Shown: positions 38,363 through 47,093 of the stretch, piece by piece
Position numbering within the stretch: the stretch's first letter is position 1
Layout: each line of letters starts with the position of its first letter
Source: Anaerocolumna sp. AGMB13025
GTDB taxonomy: Bacteria > Bacillota > Clostridia > Lachnospirales > Lachnospiraceae
Assembly: GCF_029689925.1 (NCBI RefSeq)
Contig: NZ_CP121445.1
Coordinates: 1,605,001-1,669,000, forward strand
DNA: 64,000 nt
Direction of reading: 5' to 3'
Translations under genes and position numbers: made by a program
Notes under the pieces: model-generated
What the model saw: only the letters and a program-made list of their open reading frames with translations
Told to the model about the DNA's origin: nothing
Databases searched by the model: none

Positions 38363-39931
38363 ATGAAAAATTACACATTTGATACTACAATTGAAAAGGA
38401 AGTGCTGGAGAATTACTTATCCAGAGCAGTTACAGCAGCATTTTTTATACACACCAAGACCCTTGAAGATGATTTGCGTGCCATAAAGAATATAGGAGTT
38501 AAATTTATCGGAAGAGCTTCCGGTATCTGGACCCCGGACCCAGACGATGAAGAACATTTCAGACTTTCAAAATATCTGGCGGACAGAGTACATGAAGTAG
38601 ATGAAGAAATTATATTACAAGCCTGTATTTTTGAAGCCGCCTACCGTCACATTGAGAACTTTAAAGTACCGGCATATGTTTTTGAAGCCTTTGGGCTAAA
38701 GGAAGAAGATCGAGGTTTTCGTTTTGACGAGATGAAATTTCCACAAAAACCAAATGGTTTTATCTGGGGTGAGGAGGGTGCTTTACCGGACATTAACCGC
38801 TTAGAGACCAGAATGTGGTTTTACTACAGGGCAACAAGATATATTGATTCAGGCTATGAAGCCCTGCATTTAGGACAGATACACCTCTACACTGCCAATG
38901 ACCGGGGAATGGTAAAAATGGCGGAACTGATTGACATGATCAGGGCGTATGCGAAGGAACACGGAAGACGACATAAAGTACTTTTAGATGCCCACAGTCA
39001 TGGCATTAGTATAAAAGGGCAGTTATTGTTAGATTATCATGCTATGCCCTTTACCAGATACCCGGTACTTGACAGAAAAGGTGAAAAACTGGTGCTAGTC
39101 CGGGAAGGTTTTAGCGAAGGCGGAGTTAACCCAAATGGCTGGAGCGCAGAGGTAATGCCTTATCTGATGGAATATGATAACTGGGGAGGCAGGGTATTGG
39201 AGGATTTTGATTCCTGCACCTATGAAGAGAGAGGCTTTAAAGACTGGTGGGGTTTTGACCAAATCGGCTGGTTTGCCAATCAGGACTGGGAAGGGCAAAA
39301 ACATTTTCTGGAATACACCTATAAATGGACTCAGATTAATAACATCAATGCTTATTTTCAGATTCCCTTTAGAAGAAGCTTAGACGGTGCCGCAGTAAAG
39401 ATGAAGCGTTATGATAACGGGGAAGAAGACATACAGGATTATTATCAGATTAATACAAAAAGTACCGGTTGTCCCATGGGATTTGATCAGGAGGAAACAG
39501 TCAAGAAAATCTGGGCCTTAGGAGATGAACTCCGTAAAGCGGCCGGGAATCCGCCTGATTTAATTGAATACGGTGCAAAAGATATTTATGATGAAGAAAC
39601 AGGAATGAAACTGCCGCAGAAAGTAGTAGTGTACGGCAGCTTTCAGCCCCTTACCGGCGCGGTGCAAAACGATTCCAACAGTGAAGTAACCAGGATGTAT
39701 TACATCGGTAATAATACCTATACCCTGTCAGTGGTAATCCCCTTTGCCGGAGAATATGATTATGCCATATCCACTTATGGTACCTTATCAGCAACCTATT
39801 GTTATGATACTTATCCAAGAAGCGGTTCCAGCAATAAAGGATATTTTAAGGTGGATAAGGATAATACGGTGGTACGGTTTAAATATGTATTTATAGATAA
39901 TATCGTAACGGTTGAAACCTTTGACCTGTAA
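38363..39931 (+). CDS. Unrecognised large protein of the glycan locus
   Basis: This is a 522-residue soluble protein without a signal peptide. Its middle is rich in aromatic and acidic residues, like a carbohydrate-active barrel (RMWFYYRATRYIDSGYEALHLGQIHLYT, LLDAHSHGISI, DNWGGRVLEDFDSCTYEERGFKDWWGFDQIGWFANQDWEG). It ends in a beta-rich domain. I cannot name its family; a cytoplasmic glycosidase is plausible from context. The start at 38363 follows GGAG; the longer frame from 38243 runs through the terminator and is rejected. Confidence 0.6.
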   Translation: MKNYTFDTTIEKEVLENYLSRAVTAAFFIHTKTLEDDLRAIKNIGVKFIGRASGIWTPDPDDEEHFRLSKYLADRVHEVDEEIILQACIFEAAYRHIENFKVPAYVFEAFGLKEEDRGFRFDEMKFPQKPNGFIWGEEGALPDINRLETRMWFYYRATRYIDSGYEALHLGQIHLYTANDRGMVKMAELIDMIRAYAKEHGRRHKVLLDAHSHGISIKGQLLLDYHAMPFTRYPVLDRKGEKLVLVREGFSEGGVNPNGWSAEVMPYLMEYDNWGGRVLEDFDSCTYEERGFKDWWGFDQIGWFANQDWEGQKHFLEYTYKWTQINNINAYFQIPFRRSLDGAAVKMKRYDNGEEDIQDYYQINTKSTGCPMGFDQEETVKKIWALGDELRKAAGNPPDLIEYGAKDIYDEETGMKLPQKVVVYGSFQPLTGAVQNDSNSEVTRMYYIGNNTYTLSVVIPFAGEYDYAISTYGTLSATYCYDTYPRSGSSNKGYFKVDKDNTVVRFKYVFIDNIVTVETFDL

Positions 39932-40007
39932 AGGAAAAGAATCTTTAGGTAGTCTAATACCTTGTTTTTAAATGAACTGGTCATTAAACTTATCTGAATT
40001 TACAGAA

Positions 40008-40070
40008 GCGGCCTTTATAAAGTCTCGCTGTTGTATCACTGCACCTGCACTTTTAAAAGGTCGCCTATAA
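40008..40070 (+). terminator. Inverted repeat after the large glycan-locus gene
   Basis: GCGGCCTTTATAAAG (40008-40022) pairs with CTTTTAAAAGGTCGC (40050-40064), 13 of 15 positions, and CTATAAAATTT follows. It is a likely, though weak, terminator. Confidence 0.5.
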
Positions 40071-40156
40071 AATTTCATCCTGCCTTTCCTAACCGATTAT
40101 TTCGAAAAAAATATATTAGTAATGAAATAAAAAATACTTGAAAGTTGATCAATAAG

Positions 40157-40816
40157 ATGGACAAAATGTTTCATAAATTTAAAGCATTATCCAAAAAAGA
40201 ACTACTGATAAATTGCATTCTATATGGAATTGGAATTATCTTTATGCCCCTGGGAGTAGTACTGACAATTAACGCCCATTTGGGAGCAGGGGGCTATGAT
40301 GCCCTTAATTTTGCATTGGGAAATAAGCTTGGCATAAACACCTCCCTTGCAATTTATTCGACAGCGTTTCTGGCAATCATAATAGCTGCCTTAATAAGAA
40401 AAACGCTGCCCAGGTTTTCCACTTTTATATCCTCCTTTTTCCTGGGAGTATTCACAGAACTTTGGAAAGCAGTATTTGCATCGGTGGAAGGGAACAGCCT
40501 TCTACAATCGCTGGTACTATTTATCGTAGGAATGATTGTTATTGCCTTTGCCGTAGCAGCTTATGTAATATCTATATTTCCGTCAAATCCTACCGATGAC
40601 CTGGTAGTAGCATTAACGGAACGGAAACTGCGACTGGGTATTGCTAAAATATCCCTGGATGTGGTATGTGTTGTAATTGCGATAATTCTGGGTGGTGAAA
40701 TCGGTATTGGCACAATCATCTGCACCTTCGGACTTGGACCAGTAATTGATGTATTCCACCAGTGGATTCTAAAAATACTGAAAAAACTCAATGTAACTAT
40801 CAACCACCAGACCTGA
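40157..40816 (+). CDS. YitT/YczE-family membrane protein
   Basis: This 219-residue protein has about five hydrophobic segments. It opens LINCILYGIGIIFMPLGVVLTINAHLGAGGYDALNFALGNKLGI, the pattern of the YczE/YyaS/YitT family whose role is poorly defined. A second conserved-type stretch is SIFPSNPTDDLVVALTERKLRLGIAKISLDV. The ribosome site is weak; ATG at 40157 or 40166 are both possible. It stands alone between the glycan locus and a molbindin gene. Confidence 0.7.
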   Translation: MDKMFHKFKALSKKELLINCILYGIGIIFMPLGVVLTINAHLGAGGYDALNFALGNKLGINTSLAIYSTAFLAIIIAALIRKTLPRFSTFISSFFLGVFTELWKAVFASVEGNSLLQSLVLFIVGMIVIAFAVAAYVISIFPSNPTDDLVVALTERKLRLGIAKISLDVVCVVIAIILGGEIGIGTIICTFGLGPVIDVFHQWILKILKKLNVTINHQT

Positions 40817-41071
40817 TTCGATATAACGAACCTATTATTATATTTACATATTGGCTGCAGTAATTCCGTTGGATTTAGATAGATGTATCAATGGATTTAC
40901 ATGCAGCTTGTTTGTTTCTATGATTCCTGGCTAAGCATTATACCTATCAGGTTAACATCCAAATTTTTAAACTCAGGTAATATCCGAAGATACATAATTT
41001 TAAATTAATTATTTACAATTAATAGAAAATATGGATATAATAAGATAATTAGTTGAAAGGAGGTGAATTAT

Positions 41072-41284
41072 ATGAAAATTAGCGCGAGGAATCAATTAAA
41101 AGGAAAAGTATTAGAGATTAAAGATGGTGCGGTGAATGGTATCGTTGTAATGGATATTGGTGGCGGTAATGTTATAAGCGCAACTATTTCCATGGATGCG
41201 ATAAGGGAGCTTGAGTTAAAACCAGGTGCTGATGCATTTGCCATAATTAAGGCAACATCTATAATGATCGGGGTTCCGGACTAA
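41072..41284 (+). CDS. Single-domain molbindin (TOBE/Mop protein)
   Basis: This 70-residue protein consists of one Mop/TOBE domain: MKISARNQLKGKVLEIKDGAVNGIVVMDIGG...ISATISMDAIRELELKPGADAFAIIKATSIMIG. Such molbindins oligomerise and bind molybdate or tungstate, acting as a cytoplasmic store or buffer. The start at 41072 has AAAGGAGGTG. It is transcribed alone and ends at a bidirectional terminator. Together with the molybdate-type regulator at 10191 it shows the cell handles molybdate as well as having a Mo-independent nitrogenase. Confidence 0.9.
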   Translation: MKISARNQLKGKVLEIKDGAVNGIVVMDIGGGNVISATISMDAIRELELKPGADAFAIIKATSIMIGVPD

Positions 41285-41306
41285 AAAGAAACTACCTATA
41301 TAAGCT

Positions 41307-41361
41307 AAAAAGCTGCTGCAAAATAGGATAATATCCTGTCTTGCAGCAGCTAATATTTTGA
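41307..41361. terminator. Bidirectional terminator between convergent genes
   Basis: AGCTGCTGCAA (41311-41321) pairs with TTGCAGCAGCT (41341-41351), with an inner AGGATA/TATCCT stem. A-rich sequence on the left and ATATTTT on the right let it serve both strands. Confidence 0.8.
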
Positions 41362-41388
41362 AAATATATAACGGATTCTTATATAGTA

Positions 41389-42522
41389 TTATTTGTTCAG
41401 TTTAAGGGTATAGGAACCGGAACTGTTCTTTGCATCTTTTGTTATCTTAATATAATAAGTTCCTTTAGGAAGCTTGTCCGAAGACCAGGTTTCTGCAGAG
41501 AAAGAAGCATCGTCATTCACATAACGAAGGCTACGAGTGATAGAACCGCTAATACCACCGCCGTAAAACTCCAGAGCAATTACTCCGGAAGTACTTCCGG
41601 TAAATGTAATCTTTACCTTCTGAGATTTGGGAAGAGTGATTTTATACCAGTCTACTTTTTTAGTAGAATCTGCAGTGGTTACTACTCCTGTAACTGCTTT
41701 GCCGGCAGTGAGTTTCTTTGCCTTGGCTTTCTCAGTACCGCTTGAATCGGTGATTGCCTTAAACGTATATTTGATACGGTAATTGTTGGAGCTATTTTTA
41801 ACCTTTATGTAATAGGTACCTTTTGCTACTGCGAAGTAAACCGCATTATCTGAGGAATAGTAATAGGTTTCATCAGAAATAGCTTTCTTACTGCTGTTTA
41901 ATAAAGTAACATAGCTGGAATATTCGGACTCCAGGTTAATGGTAAGACCACCAGTTTTAGGAACAGTAACCTTGTAGTAAACAGGCTTAGAACTTTCTAT
42001 ATTAGCAGATATAGCCCATACCTTATCCTTTAAAGCTCTATCATTGCCATTTATAAACTTTGCGGTAAAACCGAATACATAAGTTTCTGGTTTTACATCG
42101 GAATAATCAATTACAGAGAATTTAAGATAATAAGTACCTGCTTTTGGTATTGCAGCAGTTTTATCGTAAGTACTGTAGGAAATTCTATTGGTACATGCTT
42201 CATCAGAAAAAATTGTGAAATCGCTATATGATCGATCAGTTTCTTCAGAAAGTTCTGCACTGCAGATGAGAAGACCTTTCTGATTAAAGGTAATAGGTAT
42301 TACGAATTCCTTCTTATCTGCAGGTACATATACAGTGAAGGAATTGACTTTCTTAAGCTCTGCATCACTTCCCGTAGTAAGGATATAAGGGGATAATTCA
42401 TCAACGGTTTCTCCGCTTTCTGCGTCAACCGCATAACCATCGGCCGCGAAAGTCTTCATCGCAGGCAGGCACAAAAAGATAAGTGTGAACGCTGCAAAAA
42501 ATAGTAGTAGTTTTTTCTTCAT
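41389..42522 (-). CDS. Secreted protein with PPC-like beta-sandwich repeats
   Basis: This 377-residue protein has a Sec signal peptide (MKKKLLLFFAAFTLIFLCLPAMKTFAA). Three to four beta-rich repeats follow, each ending in a YYIK-type strand: GTYYLKFSVIDYSD, GTYYIKVKNSSNNYRIKYTF, GTYYIKITKDAKNSSGSYTLKLNK. These resemble the bacterial pre-peptidase C-terminal (PPC) sandwich used for adhesion or ligand binding. There is no catalytic domain, sortase motif or membrane anchor, so it is probably released or loosely cell-associated. The start at 42522 has AAAGGAG. Confidence 0.7.
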   Translation of the reverse strand: MKKKLLLFFAAFTLIFLCLPAMKTFAADGYAVDAESGETVDELSPYILTTGSDAELKKVNSFTVYVPADKKEFVIPITFNQKGLLICSAELSEETDRSYSDFTIFSDEACTNRISYSTYDKTAAIPKAGTYYLKFSVIDYSDVKPETYVFGFTAKFINGNDRALKDKVWAISANIESSKPVYYKVTVPKTGGLTINLESEYSSYVTLLNSSKKAISDETYYYSSDNAVYFAVAKGTYYIKVKNSSNNYRIKYTFKAITDSSGTEKAKAKKLTAGKAVTGVVTTADSTKKVDWYKITLPKSQKVKITFTGSTSGVIALEFYGGGISGSITRSLRYVNDDASFSAETWSSDKLPKGTYYIKITKDAKNSSGSYTLKLNK

Positions 42523-42841
42523 ATTTGTTCTCCTTTTCCAAATTATACAAGTTTCATTATATACTATTTTTTCGACAATAACAATCAAAATTTGTTAATT
42601 ATTTGAATGATATTACAGGTTTTTGTCTAATAGTGTATAAAAACAATGAAACGATATGAGCGAAAGCATACGCTGTTTTTCGAATACTTATAAAATTTTA
42701 GATAAAAATTGATCGGGATGGACAGCTTTTTTATACCAATTACTTATTGACTACTAGGGGGTAAAGTACTAGAATTGTTGTGATTATGATTGGTTCTACC
42801 AATTAAGAAGAGATTATTCTTTCAAATCGTTGAGTGTCAAA

Positions 42842-42998
42842 GGTTGAAAGAAAATTTATGATTTAAAAGCACCACATTACGATTCTTTCAAAGGTTGAAA
42901 GAAAATTTATGATTTGAAAAGTGCCACATTATGCTTCTTTCAACCGGTTTTTAGTGGCAGTTTCGTATGGAAGCATGGGATACATAAGGGGGATAGTT
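42842..42998 (+). ncRNA. Recurrent hairpin element, one and a half copies before lrgA
   Basis: A first partial copy (42842-42891) and a full copy (42893-42980) share GGTTGAAAGAA...CACATTA-G-TTCTTTCAA. In the full copy GGTTGAAAGAA (42893-42903) pairs with TTCTTTCAACC (42935-42945), while GCCAC (42923-42927) inside that loop can instead pair with GTGGC (42954-42958). The two folds exclude each other, as in an RNA switch. Confidence 0.55.
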
Positions 42999-43367
42999 AT
43001 GAAATACATGAAACAGACGGGTATTATACTGGGTATCACATTTCTAGGTGAAATAATACATCGTATAATACCCCTTCCCATACCCGCCAGTATATACGGG
43101 TTAATTATTATGCTACTATGCCTTTACAGCGGGGTGGTAAAAGTTGAGAAGGTAAAGGAAACAGGAATATTTCTGATTGATATTATGCCCCTTATGTTCA
43201 TACCGGCAGGAGTTGGTCTGATAACGGCCTGGAAGGAACTTAGCAGAATACTGGTTCCTGTAGTGATAATTACAGTATTAACCACAGTCATAGTAATGGT
43301 AGTGACAGGAAAAACAGCTCAGGCAATTATGGAAAAGGATAAAGGTGACAAGGTTGAAAGAAAATAA
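42999..43367 (+). CDS. lrgA: LrgA/CidA-type holin-like membrane protein
   Basis: This 122-residue protein with four membrane helices belongs to the CidA/LrgA family (KQTGIILGITFLGEIIHRIIPLPIPASIYGLIIMLLCLYSG, IMPLMFIPAGVGLI). Family members form membrane channels linked to murein-hydrolase control, cell lysis or export of overflow metabolites. The start at 42999 follows AAGGGGG; the longer frame from 42921 reads through the repeated hairpin element. Its last codons overlap the next copy of that element. Confidence 0.85.
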   Translation: MKYMKQTGIILGITFLGEIIHRIIPLPIPASIYGLIIMLLCLYSGVVKVEKVKETGIFLIDIMPLMFIPAGVGLITAWKELSRILVPVVIITVLTTVIVMVVTGKTAQAIMEKDKGDKVERK

Positions 43368-43460
43368 AAGAGTAGAAAGGATGCCACATTATGATTCTTT
43401 CAACCAGTTATATTTGTGGCAGTATCGCAAGTAAACTTGCGATATGCAATGGGTGTAAAG
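43352..43460 (+). ncRNA. Recurrent hairpin element, copy before lrgB
   Basis: GGTTGAAAGAA (43352-43362, within the lrgA 3' end) pairs with TTCTTTCAACC (43395-43405). GCCACA (43383-43388) can instead pair with TGTGGC (43415-43420). A perfect hairpin ATCGCAAGT/ACTTGCGAT (43424-43432/43435-43443) follows, shortly before the lrgB start. Confidence 0.6.
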
Positions 43461-44153
43461 ATGAGAGAATTTCTGACTAATTCCGTTTACTTTGGTGTAA
43501 TAATAAGTTTGGCAGGGTATATCCTTGGTCTTAAAATGAATCATACATTCAAATCGAACTTATGTAATCCCCTGCTGATCTCGATTATTTTTGTTATGAC
43601 AGTGCTGGCAATATTTCGTGTGGATTATGATAATTATAATTCCGGTGCCAAGATATTAAGTTATATGCTGACACCGGCTACCGTATGTCTGGCAATTCCC
43701 TTATATCAGCAGTTGGAATTACTGAAAAAAAATATAAAGGCTGTATTTTTTGGAATACTTGCAGGTATGTTCTCCAGTCTAATAAGCGTATTAGCTCTGG
43801 CTTATCTATTCCGCTTAAGCCATGAACAGTATGTTACTTTACTGCCCAAATCCATAACAACAGCAATCGGGTTTGGAATATCAGAAGAGCTTGGTGGAAT
43901 TACTACCATTACGGTAGCTGTTATTATAATTACCGGTGTCCTTGGAAATATGATTGCTGAAATGATATGCAAAATCTTTCGTATCCATCATCCTGTAGCG
44001 GTAGGTCTTGCACTTGGAACCTCCGCCCATGCCATAGGTACTGCGAAAGCACTTGAAATCGGAGAAATTGAAGGGGCAATGAGCAGTCTATCCATAGCGG
44101 TATGCGGGTTATTAACAGTAATTGGAGCTTCAGTTTTTGCCAACTTCCTTTAA
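43461..44153 (+). CDS. lrgB: LrgB-type membrane protein
   Basis: This 230-residue polytopic protein of the CidB/LrgB family reads FLTNSVYFGVIISLAGYILGLKM, LLPKSITTAIGFGISEELGGI, HHPVAVGLALGTSAHAIGTAKALE. It is the usual partner of LrgA. I use ATG 43461; a GTG at 43416 in frame lies inside the repeated hairpin element. Unlike most lrgAB operons, the genes are separated by a 93-base spacer carrying a complete regulatory element, so they may be tuned separately. Confidence 0.85.
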   Translation: MREFLTNSVYFGVIISLAGYILGLKMNHTFKSNLCNPLLISIIFVMTVLAIFRVDYDNYNSGAKILSYMLTPATVCLAIPLYQQLELLKKNIKAVFFGILAGMFSSLISVLALAYLFRLSHEQYVTLLPKSITTAIGFGISEELGGITTITVAVIIITGVLGNMIAEMICKIFRIHHPVAVGLALGTSAHAIGTAKALEIGEIEGAMSSLSIAVCGLLTVIGASVFANFL

Positions 44154-44155
44154 AA

Positions 44156-44265
44156 TAAAAGCAAATGATATTAGCATATAAGCAAATGATATAAGCATAT
44201 AAGCAAATGATTAAGCAAATGATAAAAGCAAATGATATAAGCAAATAATAAAAGCAAACAATAAA
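44156..44265. repeat. Short AAGCAAATGATA-type repeats
   Basis: The motif AAGCAAATGATA, often followed by TAAGCATA, recurs about seven times with small variations between lrgB and the GNAT gene. It is a low-complexity tandem array without a visible gene. Confidence 0.8.
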
Positions 44266-44291
44266 CGCAATCAAGCGAAGGAGCAGAATCC

Positions 44292-44777
44292 ATGATTATC
44301 AGAGAGGCAAAAGTGAAGGAGAGGGAACAACTGTTCCGTGAAGCCTATAAGCTGTGGAGCAAGAACAGGACTTTTACGCAATACTGTGAGGATAACAGTA
44401 AGGAAGATTCCTATGGAACGAGATATATCATTGAAGCAGAAGGTGAAATAGTAAGTTCGCTGATTTTACTTAAGTTAAAAGAACAATATGACTGTAAGGT
44501 CTATGGTTTTGGATCGGTACTGACACCTTCTTTACATACCGGAAAAGGATATGCTTCCCGGTTATTAAAGCACTGCCTTGAGGAAATTATTGAAGAGAAT
44601 TCCATCGTTTTTCTATATTCCGAAATTAATCCTTCATTTTATGAAAGATTTAAGTTCAGAATATTGCCGCCACATCTGCAAAAAGATAAGAAAGCTGTGT
44701 GCATGGTATTATGTACCGATTCTATATGGGATAAAATAATGGAAGGGTCAAAAGCCTGCTTACCGGATTATTTTTAA
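44292..44777 (+). CDS. GNAT family acetyltransferase
   Basis: This 161-residue protein has the GNAT core: IIREAKVKEREQLFREAYKLW, a strand YIIEAEGEIVSSLIL, the acetyl-CoA stretch FGSVLTPSLHTGKGYASRLLKHCLEE and a C-terminal NPSFYERFKFRIL. It probably acetylates a small molecule or protein. GAAGGAG precedes the ATG. It is transcribed after lrgB across a repeat array, and operon membership is uncertain. Confidence 0.8.
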   Translation: MIIREAKVKEREQLFREAYKLWSKNRTFTQYCEDNSKEDSYGTRYIIEAEGEIVSSLILLKLKEQYDCKVYGFGSVLTPSLHTGKGYASRLLKHCLEEIIEENSIVFLYSEINPSFYERFKFRILPPHLQKDKKAVCMVLCTDSIWDKIMEGSKACLPDYF

Positions 44778-44919
44778 TATAAAGCTTGATTCAAGTGTCA
44801 GAATACCTCTTAACGTGTATTCTATATACGCCCGTATTCATTCAAAATTCAAAGTTGACCTTTTGGCATCAAAGCAAACTGGTGATAGGCACTAATAATT
44901 AGTCACTTATAATGAATAA

Positions 44920-44970
44920 CTGGTCATCCGAGACGTTTATCTATCAGGATAAAGTCAGACAGATGACCAG
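44920..44970. repeat. Nested inverted repeat in an intergenic gap
   Basis: CTGGTCATC (44920-44928) pairs with GATGACCAG (44962-44970), with TTTATC/GATAAA (44936-44941/44948-44953) nested inside. There is no T-run on either side, so a regulatory or structural site is likelier than a terminator. Confidence 0.6.
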
Positions 44971-44979
44971 AAGGGTCAT

Positions 44980-45010
44980 GAACATAAAGACCGTTTGTGA
45001 AACGTCGGTC
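44980..45010 (-). terminator. Possible terminator of the SIMPL gene
   Basis: On the minus strand GACCGACGTTT pairs imperfectly with AAACGGTC (45010 down to 44989), and TTTATG follows. It lies 20-50 bases past the stop at 45029. Confidence 0.45.
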
Positions 45011-45028
45011 CTGAAAATCTGAATGATA

Positions 45029-45667
45029 TCAGTAACTAAAACGAACGGTAACAAAAGCTTCAATCAGTTTATTGCCGGGCTCGATGGGAGTAGCAAAGGC
45101 TCCCTCTCTTGCGAAGGAACTGCGGGAAAATGGTATAGGAGGCGTACTGTTTTCCTCAATATGTAACGGAACCGGATCTAACGGAACACCTAAGAGCATT
45201 GCTAATGACTCTGCTTTTTGTATAGCACTTAAGACAGCCTGATTCAATGCCTGTTGGTAATACAGTTTCAGATCGGAAACCTCAAAGGATATAAAATCTA
45301 CAGTATTGGCACCATAGGATACTGCAGTGTCAATAACTCTTCCTACCTGTTCCATATCCGTTAATCGGATTTCCACAATATTTTGTACTACATACCCACG
45401 GTCAATCTGGGTGCCGTTCACATAATCATAGCGTTTATCGATGGAGTAGCGGTAGGTCTTAATATCCGATATTCCCAGACTTTTGATGGAATCAATAACT
45501 GCCTGGCTGATTTGTGCATTCTCACTTTGTATTGTCATTAAGTTGTCTCCGGCTGTTTCAACGCCAAGACGAATAACAGCAATATCCGGTATCGCAGTAA
45601 CCTGACCCTGACCGGTTAAAGTCATGGTTTTTTCATCATAAGTTCCGTCATAGTTGTATCTGGACAT
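45029..45667 (-). CDS. SIMPL-domain protein
   Basis: This 212-residue SIMPL (DUF541) protein reads KTMTLTGQGQVTAIPDIAVIRLGVETAGDNLMTIQSENAQISQAVIDSIKSLGI, SIDKRYDY, GYVVQNIVEIRLTDMEQVGRVIDTAV, SFEVSDLKLYYQQAL. No signal peptide is visible, which is usual in the clostridial cytoplasmic form. Family members have been linked to stress responses and signalling, but the biochemical role is unknown. Confidence 0.85.
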   Translation of the reverse strand: MSRYNYDGTYDEKTMTLTGQGQVTAIPDIAVIRLGVETAGDNLMTIQSENAQISQAVIDSIKSLGISDIKTYRYSIDKRYDYVNGTQIDRGYVVQNIVEIRLTDMEQVGRVIDTAVSYGANTVDFISFEVSDLKLYYQQALNQAVLSAIQKAESLAMLLGVPLDPVPLHIEENSTPPIPFSRSSFAREGAFATPIEPGNKLIEAFVTVRFSY

Positions 45668-45732
45668 AATTTATACCTGACAATTTGTTGATATCAGTAT
45701 ATGCTTAGGCAGAACATAATAAGAATAAAAGT

Positions 45733-46692
45733 TCAAAGTAACATAACCATGTCTTCTGGCAATGCCGTTATTTCTGAATATAAAACATCCCTAAAGTCAA
45801 TTTGCATCTTATCGCTTAAGTCAATCCTGACAACTTGCTCTTTCCCCTTCTGAATAAAACAGTCCCTATCTTTGGGACCAGGAGGCTGCGAAAATTTTTC
45901 TTTTAAGCGGATAGTACCGTTTGAGACATAAAACAACTTACATCCTTCGGTGCAAGGGATATTTAGTAATATATTGTTTGATATCAGGTTCTGATAGGCA
46001 CTGATACCATGCTTAATATAACCAAAGCCGGAGATGATATCCCGGTATTTAGAGGCCGTTTCGAATTTGTAGGCTGTAGCGGCTTCGGTCATATACCCTT
46101 TTAGTTTCTGTACAAACAGGTCAATTTTTCCGGTATCCGTAAGCATGTCCAACATACAGGTGCGGTTAGCGGCAAAGGCAGCTTTATCAAGGGTCACCGG
46201 CAGCAGGTGATATTCAAATTGATAAGCCCCGTCTAAGTTCGTTATGGGGTATAAATTCTTGAAGGAATCAATAATATCAAGCAGTGTATATCTGCTGCGG
46301 AAAGGTCCGAAACAATCCTCCTCCCGGTCCGGTATGACAGCTAAGGGATTATGATAATTAAAGTCTGCCACCTTTAGATACACATATCGCTGATCATTTT
46401 TCATCTGGGAATTAAAGTGGGGCTTTACAGCTTTTATCAGTTCACATTCTAAAAGTCTGGCTTCTAAGTGGGTATCGGTTACTATGTATTCGATGTCATG
46501 GATAAAACAGACTAGCTTTTTTACCTTTTCCCATTTTGGTGTTTTGGCAAAATAGGACTTCACTCTTTTCTTAAGACATTTACTTTTTCCGATATAGATA
46601 ATAACACCGTCTGCATTGTAGAACTTATATATGCCGGGAAGTTCCGGTATTTGAGCTAACTGCTCTTTTATATGATTTGCAATTTCTGGCAA
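45733..46692 (-). CDS. GIY-YIG nuclease of the UvrC/Cho type
   Basis: This 319-residue protein carries the GIY-YIG nuclease domain at residues ~15-95: PGIYKFYNADGVIIYIGKSKCLKKRVKSYF and the conserved-type Glu in LEARLLECELIK. A UvrC-like region follows (YVYLKV, FGPFRSRYTLLDIIDSFKNLYPI). It lacks the RNase H-like endonuclease half and HhH motifs of UvrC (about 600 residues), so it resembles Cho, which makes the 3' incision in nucleotide excision repair. It may be a backup repair nuclease. Confidence 0.75.
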   Translation of the reverse strand: MPEIANHIKEQLAQIPELPGIYKFYNADGVIIYIGKSKCLKKRVKSYFAKTPKWEKVKKLVCFIHDIEYIVTDTHLEARLLECELIKAVKPHFNSQMKNDQRYVYLKVADFNYHNPLAVIPDREEDCFGPFRSRYTLLDIIDSFKNLYPITNLDGAYQFEYHLLPVTLDKAAFAANRTCMLDMLTDTGKIDLFVQKLKGYMTEAATAYKFETASKYRDIISGFGYIKHGISAYQNLISNNILLNIPCTEGCKLFYVSNGTIRLKEKFSQPPGPKDRDCFIQKGKEQVVRIDLSDKMQIDFRDVLYSEITALPEDMVMLL

Positions 46693-46963
46693 TTATTTCA
46701 CCTTTTTCTAAGTTTTAATTCAAATTTATCTGAATCTATATTATAATGAAATCCATAAAGTTACAATACGGTAAATAATGAAAGTTCATAAATAGATTAT
46801 TTTCAACTAAAGCAGTACTTGAGTTGTCCAATGAACAAGGCTAAAAGACTGATTGAGGCAGAATTCAATTACCAGTTGCTTTAACTTTCGACTATTGCTT
46901 GCTATTATGTTAATGCAAGGATGCAAAACTTCAGCTGAAATCTTAGATACAATACAAAGAATT

Positions 46964-46994
46964 GAATATAGGAAGGTCTCGTGACCTGGTATTC
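46964..46994 (+). promoter_or_regulatory. Hairpin in the leader of the XRE regulator gene
   Basis: AGGTC-TCGT-GACCT (46974-46987) with outer GAATA/TATTC (46964-46968/46990-46994) forms a compact hairpin about 100 bases before the start. The rest of 46693-47093 shows no gene. Confidence 0.4.
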
Positions 46995-47093
46995 ATTCTA
47001 AACCCATAAGTAACCTTTTAATACTTGAAATTAATAAGGAAATTGTTAACCGTAGTCAGAAGACCAATTATAAGAAAAGAAGGAGCCAACGAT

